DNA of 64,000 nt from Actinomadura flavalba DSM 45200 (lineage in GTDB: Bacteria; Actinomycetota; Actinomycetes; Streptosporangiales; Streptosporangiaceae): contig NZ_KB894094.1 in assembly GCF_000374305.1 (NCBI RefSeq), positions 372,001 to 436,000 of the forward strand, read 5' to 3'. Positions 31,229-39,768 of this stretch are shown here, in pieces. The position numbers and the translations under genes are program-made. Each line of letters opens with the position of its first letter. Position 1 is the stretch's first letter. The notes under the pieces are model-generated. The model worked only from the letters and a program-made list of their open reading frames with translations. It made no database searches and was not told where the DNA came from.

Positions 31229-33319
31229 ATGGCGCATCCGCCCGAGCACGAGGTGAAGGCGTGGATCTCGGGGTTCGGCGTCCGCGTGCCGCGCGGCGTC
31301 ACCGGCCGGACCCCCGAGGAGATCGAGCGGGCCGCCGCCGCGCTGACGCCGCCGCTGGTGGTGAAGGCATATGGGCCCGGGCTGCTGCACAAGACCGGCG
31401 TCGGCGGCGTCCGGCTCGGCCTGGCCTCCGCCGGGTCGGCCGCCGCCGCCACGATCGAGATGCACCGGGAGATCGCGAGCGAGGGCGTCGTCCCGGACGG
31501 TTTCCTCGTCGAGGAGCAGGCCGAGGCGGGGCTGGAGGTCATCGTCGGCGCGGTCCGCGACCCGGTGTTCGGGCCCGTGCTGCTCGCGGGGCTCGGCGGG
31601 ATCTTCGCCGAGGCGCTGGACGACACGGCGCTGCGGCTGTGCCCGGTCACCGAGGCGGACGTGCGCGAGATGCTGCGCGAACTGCGCGGAGCGCCGCTGC
31701 TGGACGGATACCGGGGTCAGGACGTCGATCTCGACGCGCTCGTGAAGCTGATCCTGACGATCGGCGGCGCGGGCGGTGCCGTCGAGGCGCTGGGCGACCG
31801 GCTCGGCGAGTTCGAGCTGAACCCGGTGATCGTCACGGGGTCCGGCGCGATCGCGGTGGACGCCCGGCGGATCGACGCCGACGCTCCCCCGGCTCCGCCG
31901 CCCGCGCCCGGCGACGCCGGTTTCGACCGGCTGTTCGCGCCGCGCGGGATCGCGGTCGTGGGCGCGTCGGCGCGGAAGCCGAACTTCGGGAACATGTTCC
32001 TCGGCTTCTACCGGGACGTCTTCTCCGGGCGGCTCGTGGCGGTGCATCCCACCGCGTCCGAGATCGACGGCGTGCCGTGCGTGCCGTCGCTCGCGGACGC
32101 CGACGCGGACTACGCGCTCGTCGCCGTGCCCGCCGACCGGTGCGCCGCCGTCGTCCGGGAGGCGCGGGGCGTCCCGTTCGTGCAGGTGATGAGCAGCGGG
32201 TTCGCCGAGACGGGACGGCCGGACCTCGAAGCGGAACTCGTGGCGGCCGCGCGCGAGGCCGGATGCCGTCTGCTCGGTCCGAACTGCCTCGGGGTCTACT
32301 CCCCCGCCGGAGGCCAGACGTTCCTCGGCGGGCGGCCCGGGCTCCCCGGGCGGATCGCGCTGGTGTCGCAGAGCGGGGGGCTCGCCGGGGAGGTCGTCCG
32401 CGTCGGTGAGGGGCGCGGGCTCCGGTTCGCGAAGGTCGCCACGGTCGGCAACAGCGCCGACGTCGCGCCCGCCGAACTCGTCCGCCACCTGGCCGCCGAC
32501 CCCGGCGTCAGCGCCGTCGGCCTCTACCTGGAAGGCCCGCGCGACGGCCGCGCCCTGTACGACGCGATCGCGGCGACGAGCAAGCCCGTCGCGCTGCTCG
32601 TCGGCGGCCGGTCCGCGCGCGGCCGCCGCGCCGCCGCCTCCCACACCGGCGGCATGGTCGGCGACGCCCGCGTCTGGCCCGCCCTCGCCGCCCAGGCGGG
32701 AGCCGCCCTCGTCACGAGCCAGGACGACCTCATCGGCGTCCTGGATGCCTTCGACCTGCACGCGGCACGGCGCGAGCGAGCACCGCACGCCGCGCGGGGG
32801 GTGCTCGTGATCGGGCCGAGCGGGGGTGCCGGGGTGCTCGCCGCCGATGTCCTCGATGACGCGGGGCTGGAGCTGCCCGGGTTGCCCGATGCCGTGCTGC
32901 CGGTGCTGCGGGGGCTCGGGCTGGGGGCGGGGAGTTCGCTCGCCAATCCGCTGGAGATCCCGCTCGGGCCGCGGGCCGACCCGGCGCTCGCCGGGCGCGC
33001 CGTGCGCGCGATCCTCGCCGAGCGGACGTATCCGGACATCGTGGCGCACGTCAACGTGCAGAGCTACGCGGCGTTCGGGGACGGCTTCGATCCGCTGCAC
33101 GCGTACGCGCAAGCGCTCGGGGCGTTGCGGCGGGCGGTGGCGGCGCGGGTGTGGCTCGTGCTGCGCAACGCCGAGTGCGCGCCGGACGGGGTGAAGGGCG
33201 CGGTACGGGCGGCGGCGCGGGACGCGGGCGTCCCCGTCTACCGGACCATGGAGGCCGCCGCCGTCGCGGTGGCCGCGATCCAGCGACACGCGGCAGGGAG
33301 CACCGATGGGACAGCTTGA
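31229..33319 (+). CDS. NDP-forming acyl-CoA synthetase, beta-alpha domain order
   Basis: A 696-residue ADP/GDP-forming acyl-CoA ligase. Residues 1-210 are an ATP-grasp domain (PPLVVKAYGPGLLHKTGVGG, EFELNPVIV); from about 235 a CoA-binding domain begins (RGIAVVGASARKPNFGNMF), then two succinyl-CoA-ligase-like domains. The phosphorylated histidine is H472 in ASHTGGMVG. Usual bacterial fused forms run alpha then beta; here the ATP-grasp domain leads. It makes an acyl-CoA reversibly and could also harvest ATP from CoA thioesters. ATG 31229 is four bases after the upstream stop. It overlaps the next gene by 14 bases. Confidence 0.88.
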   Translation: MAHPPEHEVKAWISGFGVRVPRGVTGRTPEEIERAAAALTPPLVVKAYGPGLLHKTGVGGVRLGLASAGSAAAATIEMHREIASEGVVPDGFLVEEQAEAGLEVIVGAVRDPVFGPVLLAGLGGIFAEALDDTALRLCPVTEADVREMLRELRGAPLLDGYRGQDVDLDALVKLILTIGGAGGAVEALGDRLGEFELNPVIVTGSGAIAVDARRIDADAPPAPPPAPGDAGFDRLFAPRGIAVVGASARKPNFGNMFLGFYRDVFSGRLVAVHPTASEIDGVPCVPSLADADADYALVAVPADRCAAVVREARGVPFVQVMSSGFAETGRPDLEAELVAAAREAGCRLLGPNCLGVYSPAGGQTFLGGRPGLPGRIALVSQSGGLAGEVVRVGEGRGLRFAKVATVGNSADVAPAELVRHLAADPGVSAVGLYLEGPRDGRALYDAIAATSKPVALLVGGRSARGRRAAASHTGGMVGDARVWPALAAQAGAALVTSQDDLIGVLDAFDLHAARRERAPHAARGVLVIGPSGGAGVLAADVLDDAGLELPGLPDAVLPVLRGLGLGAGSSLANPLEIPLGPRADPALAGRAVRAILAERTYPDIVAHVNVQSYAAFGDGFDPLHAYAQALGALRRAVAARVWLVLRNAECAPDGVKGAVRAAARDAGVPVYRTMEAAAVAVAAIQRHAAGSTDGTA

Positions 33320-34067
33320 CGGCAAGGTCGCCCTCATCACGGGCGGGGCGCGCGGCATGGGCAAGGCCCACGTGCGGCGATTCGTCGCCGAGGGGGCCAA
33401 GGTCGTGTTCGGCGACGTGCTCACCGACGAGGGCGGCGCGCTCGCCGCCGACCTCGGTGACGACGTCCGGTTCGTCCCGATGGACGTGACGTCGCCCGAC
33501 GACTGGGCCACGGCCGTCCAGACGGCCGTCGGCACGTTCGGCGCGCTGCACGTCCTGGTGAACAACGCGGGCATCCTGCGGCACAAGCAGATCGAGGACA
33601 TGGACCTGGACGAGTTCCGGCGCATCCTCGACGTCAACCTCGTCGGGCAGTGGCTCGGGATCAAGTCCGTCACGCCCGCGCTGCGCGACGCGGGCGGCGG
33701 GTCGATCGTCAACGTGTCGTCCACCGAGGGGTTCGTCGGCGCGGCCGGGCTCGCCGCCTACAGCGCCAGCAAGTTCGGCGTGCGGGGGCTCACCAAGTCG
33801 GCCGCGCGCGAACTCGGCGTGCACGGCATCCGCGTCAACTCCCTCCATCCCGGCGGGATCATCACGCCGCTGGCGATGCAGGACGACGTCATCGAGGCGA
33901 CCGCGCCCGCCGCCGAGGCGCTGATCCAGGGCCTCCCGCTGCGGCGGCTCGGCCGCAGCCGGGAGGTGTCCGGGCTCGTCGTCTACCTGGCGTCGGACGA
34001 GGCGTCGTACTGCACCGGCAGCGAGGTGCAGGTCGACGGCGGCCTGCTCACCGGTTCGGGCTACTGA
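33306..34067 (+). CDS. SDR, hydroxysteroid-dehydrogenase-like
   Basis: A 253-residue SDR with TGGARGMG at 12-19, NNAG near 86-89, S139, Y152 and K156. The sequence ELGVHGIRVNSLHPGGIITPLA and VYLASDEASYCTGSEVQVDGGLLTG resembles 3alpha/20beta-hydroxysteroid dehydrogenases (FabG3 type). It is the last gene of the operon behind operator 6. Its stop overlaps the end of the convergent amidase by seven bases. It probably oxidises a ring or side-chain hydroxyl; steroid specificity is not proven by sequence alone. Confidence 0.87.
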   Translation: MGQLDGKVALITGGARGMGKAHVRRFVAEGAKVVFGDVLTDEGGALAADLGDDVRFVPMDVTSPDDWATAVQTAVGTFGALHVLVNNAGILRHKQIEDMDLDEFRRILDVNLVGQWLGIKSVTPALRDAGGGSIVNVSSTEGFVGAAGLAAYSASKFGVRGLTKSAARELGVHGIRVNSLHPGGIITPLAMQDDVIEATAPAAEALIQGLPLRRLGRSREVSGLVVYLASDEASYCTGSEVQVDGGLLTGSGY

Positions 34068-35458
34068 GCCGTCTCGGGCGGATGCCGGTCGGCCCAGCCC
34101 TCCAGGGCCTCCAGTTGCGCGGCGAGCGCGATCAGCGTCGCCTCGCCGGAGTCGGGGCCGAGGAGCTGCGCGCCGATCGGCAGCCCGTCCGCGCTGAACC
34201 CGGCCGGGACGCTCATCCCGGGCCAGCCGAGGACGTTCCACGGCCAGCCGTACGGGCAGGCGGCGGCGACGCCGGACTGGGTGCGGCGGTAGTTCGCGCC
34301 GTCGAACGCGCCGACCTTCAGCGGAAGCTGCGCGGTCGCGGGGGTGAGCACGACGTCGGCGTACCGGAAGATCTTGCCGGCGCGGTGCCGCAGCGCCGGG
34401 TCCATGCGGCGGGCGAGCGGCAGCAGGCGGCGGCCGACGACGCGGCCGATGCGCGCCTCGGTGACGGTGCGGGCCTCGGGGCGGGCGCCGGTCATGCCGT
34501 CGATCCAGTCGGCGGCGCCGGTGGTGCCGCGCGGGATCAGGCCGAGCCCGACCAGGCCGTAGTCGGGGTCGGCGGGGAACACGCTGTGGCCGAGGTCGGT
34601 GAGGCGGCGGGCGATCCGCTCGACCGCCCGGCGGATCTGCGGGTCCAGCCTCCCGCTGACGCCGAACGCGGTGCGGAACGAGACGGCGACGCGCAGGCGG
34701 CCCGGGTCGCGGCGGGCGGCGGCGGCGAACGGGGTGATCGGCGGGTCGAGCCGGTAGGCGTCCTCGGGGTGGCTGCCGGTGACGGCGTCGAGCAGTAGCG
34801 CCGCGTCCTCGACGCTGCGGGCGATGGGGCCCCAGACGGTGATGCCGTAGAACGGGTCGGTGCGCGGGTGGCCCGAGACGCGGCCGCGCTGCGGCTTGAT
34901 GCCGACCAGGTCCGTCCAGGCGGCCGGGATGCGGATCGAGCCCGCGCCGTCGGAGCCGATCGCGGCGGGCACCATCTGCGCGGCGACGGCCGCCGACGAT
35001 CCGCCCGACGACCCGCCGGGCGTATGCGCGGGGTTCCACGGGTTGCGGGCGCTGCCGTAGCCGGGCGACTCGCTGAACGGCCACAGGCCGACCTCGCACG
35101 TCGTGGTCTTGCCAACGATGATCGCGCCCGCGTCGCGGAGCTTCCGGACGATCTCGGCGTCGCGTTCGGCGGGCGCGTGCTCGGCCTGGACGGCGAACGG
35201 GGTGGTCTCGCCCGCGATGTCGGTGTCGTCCTTGATGGCGACCGGGACGCCGAGCAGCGCGCGGCGCTCGCCGTCGCGCAGCCGGGCGTCCGCCTCGTCG
35301 GCCTCCTTCAGCGCCGCCTCCCGCACGACGCGGAACGCGCCGAGGTGCGCGCACGCCTCGATCCGTTCCAGCGACGCCAGCACCAGCTCCCGCGAGGACA
35401 CCTCCCCCCGCGCCGCCATCTCGACCTGTGCCGCCAGTCCCAGCTCGTGCATCTCCAC
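34061..35458 (-). CDS. Amidase (amidase-signature family)
   Basis: A 465-residue amidase-signature hydrolase. The catalytic Ser-cisSer-Lys triad is in K-D-D-T-D-I-A region (VAIKDDTDIAG, the lysine), the PGGSSGGSSAAVAA block and the nucleophile segment GSDGAGSIRIPAA. It hydrolyses amides or esters of unknown substrates. The start chosen is GTG 35458, just downstream of the divergent TetR operator; ATG 35452 is an alternative. A longer start would run into that operator. The divergent TetR at 35528 is its probable repressor, as pairs of this kind usually are. Confidence 0.87.
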   Translation of the reverse strand: MEMHELGLAAQVEMAARGEVSSRELVLASLERIEACAHLGAFRVVREAALKEADEADARLRDGERRALLGVPVAIKDDTDIAGETTPFAVQAEHAPAERDAEIVRKLRDAGAIIVGKTTTCEVGLWPFSESPGYGSARNPWNPAHTPGGSSGGSSAAVAAQMVPAAIGSDGAGSIRIPAAWTDLVGIKPQRGRVSGHPRTDPFYGITVWGPIARSVEDAALLLDAVTGSHPEDAYRLDPPITPFAAAARRDPGRLRVAVSFRTAFGVSGRLDPQIRRAVERIARRLTDLGHSVFPADPDYGLVGLGLIPRGTTGAADWIDGMTGARPEARTVTEARIGRVVGRRLLPLARRMDPALRHRAGKIFRYADVVLTPATAQLPLKVGAFDGANYRRTQSGVAAACPYGWPWNVLGWPGMSVPAGFSADGLPIGAQLLGPDSGEATLIALAAQLEALEGWADRHPPETAQ

Positions 35459-35468
35459 CCGTCCCACG

Positions 35469-35494
35469 CTATCGTTCGTTCGTACGAACGATAG
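35469..35494. promoter_or_regulatory. Operator of divergent amidase/TetR pair
   Basis: CTATCGTTCGT-N4-ACGAACGATAG, a perfect 11-4-11 palindrome between the two starts. It should bind the TetR protein at 35528 and give both autoregulation and amidase repression. Confidence 0.82.
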
Positions 35495-35527
35495 GTCTCC
35501 CGGGCGCCGGATGGAAGACTGCACAGC

Positions 35528-36115
35528 GTGACCGCACCCCGTGACCGCATCCTCGCCGCCACCCTGCGCCTCATCGGCGAACAGGGCCTCGGCGCGGTGA
35601 CGAACCGCGCCGTCGCCAAGGCGGCGGGCGTCTCGCTGGGTTCGCTGACCTACCACTTCCCGTCCCAGCAGGACCTTCTCCGCGAATCCCTCCAGACCTA
35701 CGTCGACACCGAGATCGAGCGCATCCGGGCCCGCGTCCTCACCCTCCGCGACACCGCCCACGACCCCGAGCGCGCCGCCGACGAGGTCGAGAAGGCCGTC
35801 CTGGACTTCGCGACGGGCCCCGAGCAGATCGCGAACCTCGAACTCCACCTGCACGCCACCCGCGACCCCGAGGTCCGCGAGACGTCGACGCGCTCCATCG
35901 CCGCCTACGACCGCCTCGCCGAAGCCGTCCTCACCGCCCTGGACGTCCCCGACCCGGCCCGCCACGCCCCGGCGATCGTCGCCCTCTTCTACGGCCTGGC
36001 CCTCCGCCGCCTGGCCACCGGCGACACCACCGCAGAAGGCACCGCCGAAGCCTTCCGCACCCTCCTCCGAGGCACCTTCGCCCCCGCCCCGCCCAGGACT
36101 CCCCCAACCGCCTGA
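35528..36115 (+). CDS. TetR-family repressor
   Basis: A 195-residue TetR regulator; GTG 35528. The helix-turn-helix is GLGAVTNRAVAKAAGVSLGSLTYHF at about 21-45. The ligand domain (50-190) is helical and not close to KstR or KstR2. It is divergent from the amidase gene with the 26-base palindrome between them, so it should control the amidase and itself. The protein end is Pro-rich. The ligand is unknown. Confidence 0.88.
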   Translation: MTAPRDRILAATLRLIGEQGLGAVTNRAVAKAAGVSLGSLTYHFPSQQDLLRESLQTYVDTEIERIRARVLTLRDTAHDPERAADEVEKAVLDFATGPEQIANLELHLHATRDPEVRETSTRSIAAYDRLAEAVLTALDVPDPARHAPAIVALFYGLALRRLATGDTTAEGTAEAFRTLLRGTFAPAPPRTPPTA

Positions 36116-36226
36116 CGAATCCGCCACCCACGGCGTCACCTCAGACCGAAGGACAGGATCGCGCCTGACTCCTTCGAGTTCGACCGCTGTTCGCCACCTG
36201 CTCATTCGACTCGTCACGGCCGCGCA

Positions 36227-36455
36227 TCAGCAGGGATGGCCCAGACGAATGTCACGGACACGCGGCTTCTGCGCCGGACCGACGCCCGGGGAAATCCGCA
36301 CCGCGCCCAGAGCCATCTGATACGGCTTGACGTCTCCGGCGACGGACGAGGTCGACCTTGCTGGAGACGCCGGTGGCGGTGTCGGCGCCGAGTACCGCGA
36401 TACGGGCGGCGGCCTCGACCCGGGTGAGGCCGAGAAGTGTGCCGGTGAAGCAGAC
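36227..36455 (-). pseudogene. BRCT-domain remnant, frameshifted
   Basis: The minus strand encodes VCFTGTLLGLTRVEAAARI then GADTATGVSSKVDLV near 36345-36455, a BRCT start (FTGTL and KVDLLVAGD blocks). After DLV the reading continues in another frame as VAGDVKPYQMALGA to a stop at 36227. One frameshift separates them, near 36344. Upstream sequence has no matching body, so only a C-terminal fragment remains, as in exonuclease- or ligase-linked BRCT domains. Confidence 0.6.
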
Positions 36456-36893
36456 CGGACGGCCAGAGACTGGAGGCACCAGTCTTGGACCTGCTCGGCA
36501 AAAGGCCCGCGCAGCGGCCGGAAGACGCCTACACCGTTCACGAAGGGCTCCCCTACCTCCCCGGCGTGTCGCCGCCACCCCCGGCCTCGGTACCGACCCG
36601 GCCATGTCCGCCCGACACTGCTGTATCGGCGCCCGAACACGCCGCGTGGTCTCGCCCCGCGACATCGCGAGCCGGCCCCGGCCGTCACCGCCGTCGGCAC
36701 CGGGAAGAACGTCGCCGTGGCGATCGTGCGCGCTGCGGCTTTCCGAAAACGAGCGCTTCACCCAGGTCACCGACGTGTTGCTCTTGCCATCGGCCGTGTG
36801 ACCGCGCGCCTTGGCGCGGAGAGCCCAGAGGTCTTGGGCGCCTATCGGCGGCTGGCGCCAACCCGGTAGGTCGGTGGGATGCTCGCGCCGCGA

Positions 36894-37124
36894 TGCCCGA
36901 GTTCGACGATCTGGCCGACGCCATCGCGGCCCATGGCGACGCCGGTGAACTGTCACTCGAGATCCGGCGCAGCATCGGCCTCCTGCTCGCCTCCCGACGG
37001 CGACACTGCCGCCGCGGTGGCAGTGTTCGACGATCTCTACGACGACCACGTCGTCGTCGGCGAGCGAACGCGCGAGGCCGCGGCCTTTCTTGACCGGGCC
37101 CGGTGGCATGTAGCCCGCGGGTGA
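36894..37124 (+). pseudogene. TPR-type protein remnant, frameshifted
   Basis: MPEFDDLADAIAAHGDAGEL continues as LSLEIRRSIGLLLAS and then, after a frameshift near 36990, as PDGDTAAAVAVFDDLYDDHV and a tail ending ARWHVARG at 37124. The AVAVFDDLYDDHV pattern is that of tetratricopeptide units (GDxxAAxxxFEELLADxxRVLG) of actinomycete NB-ARC/TPR proteins. The call is tentative because only one or two units are left. Confidence 0.45.
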
Positions 37125-37137
37125 CACATCCCCGAGC

Positions 37138-39267
37138 TCACCCCGCCTCCTCTTCCTCGGCGTAGATCTGGAGCGCGCGATCCCAGAGTGATGCTCCGTC
37201 GGACAGCAGCCAACGGCGCGGGCCCTGGACGGATACCGGGGCGCTCTCGTACTCCGCGAGCTCCCAGATGCGTTGCACCAGGCCGCTGGCCGAGTACACC
37301 TGCTCGTCATATCCCCACAGCAGGCACCGGACGCGGTCGTTGACCCACGTGGCCGTGGCACGGCGTGGGTCCTCGTCGAGCCATGGCTGGACGGCTTCCG
37401 TCTCGGCGTCGCCCTGTGAGACATAGCGCAGGAGAGTTCCGTCCGGAATACGGCCGGAATTGACCAGTGTCGGAACCGTGTTAGGACGCCGCGACGTGCG
37501 TGTGCCGCGCGCGGGAGGCCGGTAATCGGCGGGCAGCACCGGAATGACGGCACCGCGTTCCACGTCGGCGAGCACGGCACGCGCGAGTGTGCGGCATCGG
37601 GTCTCGTCGTTGAACGTGCTGCCGAGCAGCGATTTCTCACCGAACGTGGCGTCGAGGTGGTGGACCAGCCATGCCGAATTGCGGGCGGTCAGCTCCGGGA
37701 CGCGGGCAAGGGCGGCGTCCCAGTTCGCCGCCGGGTCGTCCATCTCGTCCTGATCGAGGCATTGGAACACCAGGTGGACGACCAGTAGCTCGCCGCGTCG
37801 TGCGATCTCGGCGGCGCGCCCGTGCAGCTCCTTGCGCTCGATCTCCAGCGCTTTGCCCACCTCGCGGCGGACCTGGACAGCACGCCAGATGCGGTGCGCG
37901 CTGGGACCTTCTTTGAACAGGCGAGTGTAGGCGCCTCGCGCACCGCGTTCCCACAACGTCTCAACGTCCTGGTTCGCTCGTACCGCCAGCTCGGGGGTGC
38001 GGTGGGCACAGGCGAGGGCGACGGCGGCCTGTTCGACCGAACAGCCCGAGTCGGAGCCGGGTTCGGCCTCACCGCGCTTGTAGGTGTACTTGCCGAGGCC
38101 GGACAGCAAGAAGTCCTCACGGATCTCGGCCTGGACGGGGTCGAGCGCGATGAAGTCGCGGCGAGAGACGTCGTTCTGGGTGTTGGTGGTCTCGGTGATG
38201 CGGGCCGCATAGCGTTCGCGGTCGTCGCCGAGGGAGAAGACACGAACAGTGACGTCGGCGTCCTCGGCCACGTCCGAGTTCTGCCGCATCGCCTCGTGGA
38301 TCGCCGTGACGGTCTGGGCACCGTTGACGACGCTGACGCCCGTGAGCCTCAGCTCGACCGGCTCATCTCCCTTGCGTCGGCCGAGGAAGTGGGGCTCGAT
38401 CTCGGTGCAGAGGACAGTGATGCCGTTGTTGAAGTACCAGAAATTGTCGGGCTCCTTGAGGAGCGTTTCCTTGATGCCGGTGTTGATCCGCGTGATGCCG
38501 AGCGACTTGCGAACATTCTGCTCGTAGAGGTCGTCCCGATGCTCGTCGTACCATCGCGCCACCTCTCTGATCGCGACCGTGCCCTGCCACGCGTCGAAGG
38601 GCTCGGTCTTACGGAGCCAGTCGCGCATGGTGACGCTGACGTCGACAGGGTCCGGCGCGAGGTCACGGCGCAGACGACGGTGGAAGTCGGCCGCGCCGAG
38701 CACTTCTCGGCGCAGCAGTGGCCCGTTGTGGTTCGCCTCATTTACCAAGGTGTCGATGACGTCCTTGGCGCCCTCGCCCAGGCTCGCGGGGCCCATCACG
38801 GCCAAGACCAACGTGATGTGGAGACGAGCGTCACCCATCGCCGCGTCCAGCTGAGGACGCAACGGCGTGAGACGGTCGTTGAAGCGTTCGAACTGCCGGC
38901 TGTCGATCGCCCGCAGTCCCTCCGCGAGCGCCTGCGCGGTGGCGCGGTCGAGGCGGGCGTTCCCGACATCGCTCCACTTGGCTTGGACCAGCACGACCTC
39001 GGGTCCGCTGTCCCCGACGGCGATCGCGTCGATGCCCTGGTCACGCTCCCCGTCGATCACCGACGCTGCCGCGGCCTCGTAGTCGCAACCGGTCGCGATC
39101 CGGATCGCTTCAGCGGCGAGGGCACGGGAGAGGAAACGCTGTTCACGCCCCCGCGGGTCGTAGCCGCGCAGATCCTCATCGAAGATCAGGCCGGAGTAGT
39201 TTTCCAGCAGCGCGGCACGGACATGCCGAACCTGCGTGGTGATCGTGTCCGCTGAAGGCTCCGGCAC
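37138..39267 (-). CDS. AIPR-family putative anti-phage protein with nuclease-like N-terminus
   Basis: A 709-residue protein of the AIPR (abortive infection phage resistance) family. Core blocks are KSLGITRINTGIKETLL, FWYFNNGITVLC near 276, VSVVNGAQTVTAI near 312 and ETTNTQNDVSRRDFIALDP. The N-terminus has a PD-(D/E)xK-like set: E53, D80 in QGIDAIAV and Q95-A-K97 in VLVQAKWS, as in Mrr-type nucleases. GTG 39267 was chosen for its GGGAG six bases upstream; GTG 39318 would add 17 residues. Base composition is lower in GC than its neighbours and it lies beside gene remnants, signs of transfer. It is single, with no partner toxin or methylase visible. Confidence 0.87.
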   Translation of the reverse strand: MPEPSADTITTQVRHVRAALLENYSGLIFDEDLRGYDPRGREQRFLSRALAAEAIRIATGCDYEAAAASVIDGERDQGIDAIAVGDSGPEVVLVQAKWSDVGNARLDRATAQALAEGLRAIDSRQFERFNDRLTPLRPQLDAAMGDARLHITLVLAVMGPASLGEGAKDVIDTLVNEANHNGPLLRREVLGAADFHRRLRRDLAPDPVDVSVTMRDWLRKTEPFDAWQGTVAIREVARWYDEHRDDLYEQNVRKSLGITRINTGIKETLLKEPDNFWYFNNGITVLCTEIEPHFLGRRKGDEPVELRLTGVSVVNGAQTVTAIHEAMRQNSDVAEDADVTVRVFSLGDDRERYAARITETTNTQNDVSRRDFIALDPVQAEIREDFLLSGLGKYTYKRGEAEPGSDSGCSVEQAAVALACAHRTPELAVRANQDVETLWERGARGAYTRLFKEGPSAHRIWRAVQVRREVGKALEIERKELHGRAAEIARRGELLVVHLVFQCLDQDEMDDPAANWDAALARVPELTARNSAWLVHHLDATFGEKSLLGSTFNDETRCRTLARAVLADVERGAVIPVLPADYRPPARGTRTSRRPNTVPTLVNSGRIPDGTLLRYVSQGDAETEAVQPWLDEDPRRATATWVNDRVRCLLWGYDEQVYSASGLVQRIWELAEYESAPVSVQGPRRWLLSDGASLWDRALQIYAEEEEAG

Positions 39268-39365
39268 GTCTTTCTCCCGACTGACCACTCCGTTGACAGG
39301 ATCGACACATTCGATCACACGCCGAACGCGGTCCGCGCACTTTTCGGCGACCCGACCACCTCAGC

Positions 39366-39761
39366 TCAGCGGAGGGGGCCGGTGATGATCCAGAGGTGGC
39401 CGTACGGGTCGCGGATGCGGCCGGAGCGTTTGCCGTAGGGGCGGTTCTCGATGGGGACGACGGTCTCGGCGCCGTGGGTCGTCATGCGGGACGCGACGGC
39501 GTCGGGGTCCTCGGTCTCGATCTCGATGAGGACGGGCGGGGTGCCGTCCTCCGCCGGGGGCGACCAGCCCCACGCGGCCACCGACGGGGAGACGCGGAAC
39601 GACGAGGCGCCCGCGCGCAGCTCGATGACGACCGGGCGGCCGTCGTCGCCCGCCGGGCCGCGGAAGACCTGCTCGGCTTCCAGGGTGCGCTGGTAGAAGG
39701 CCGACGCGGCGTCCGGATCGGGGACGATCAGACGGGGCGCCAGGCGCGTGGTGTACGGCAT
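39366..39761 (-). CDS. VOC-family (PhnB-like) protein
   Basis: A 131-residue glyoxalase-fold protein: LAPRLIVPDPDAASAFYQRTLEAEQVF, then ASSFRVSPSVAAWG, VASRMTTHGAETVVPIENRPYGKRSGRIRDPYGHLWIIT, the end typical of PhnB-like proteins (RxRDPFGHxW). ATG 39761 lies seven bases after the stop of the AraC gene, so they are one operon. Proteins of this kind often detoxify or bind small molecules under control of the adjacent AraC protein. Confidence 0.87.
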   Translation of the reverse strand: MPYTTRLAPRLIVPDPDAASAFYQRTLEAEQVFRGPAGDDGRPVVIELRAGASSFRVSPSVAAWGWSPPAEDGTPPVLIEIETEDPDAVASRMTTHGAETVVPIENRPYGKRSGRIRDPYGHLWIITGPLR

Positions 39762-39768
39762 GCGTCCA

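Larger units (their letters stand above)
36116..37137. other. Degenerate region with gene remnants
   Basis: About 1 kb without an intact gene. It holds frameshifted pieces of a BRCT protein (minus) and of a TPR-type protein (plus). Base composition is less extreme than that of the flanks. From about 36460 to 36890 I see no convincing gene on either strand. Confidence 0.65.

Noticed and set aside
29515..31650. Long leftward frame antisense to the acyl-CoA synthetase
   Set aside because: Shadow frame of high-GC coding sequence; the rightward protein has all adenylation motifs.
36116..36893. Long frames on both strands in the degenerate belt
   Set aside because: No start signals, no domain continuity beyond the BRCT fragment, and weak codon bias; treated as decayed sequence.
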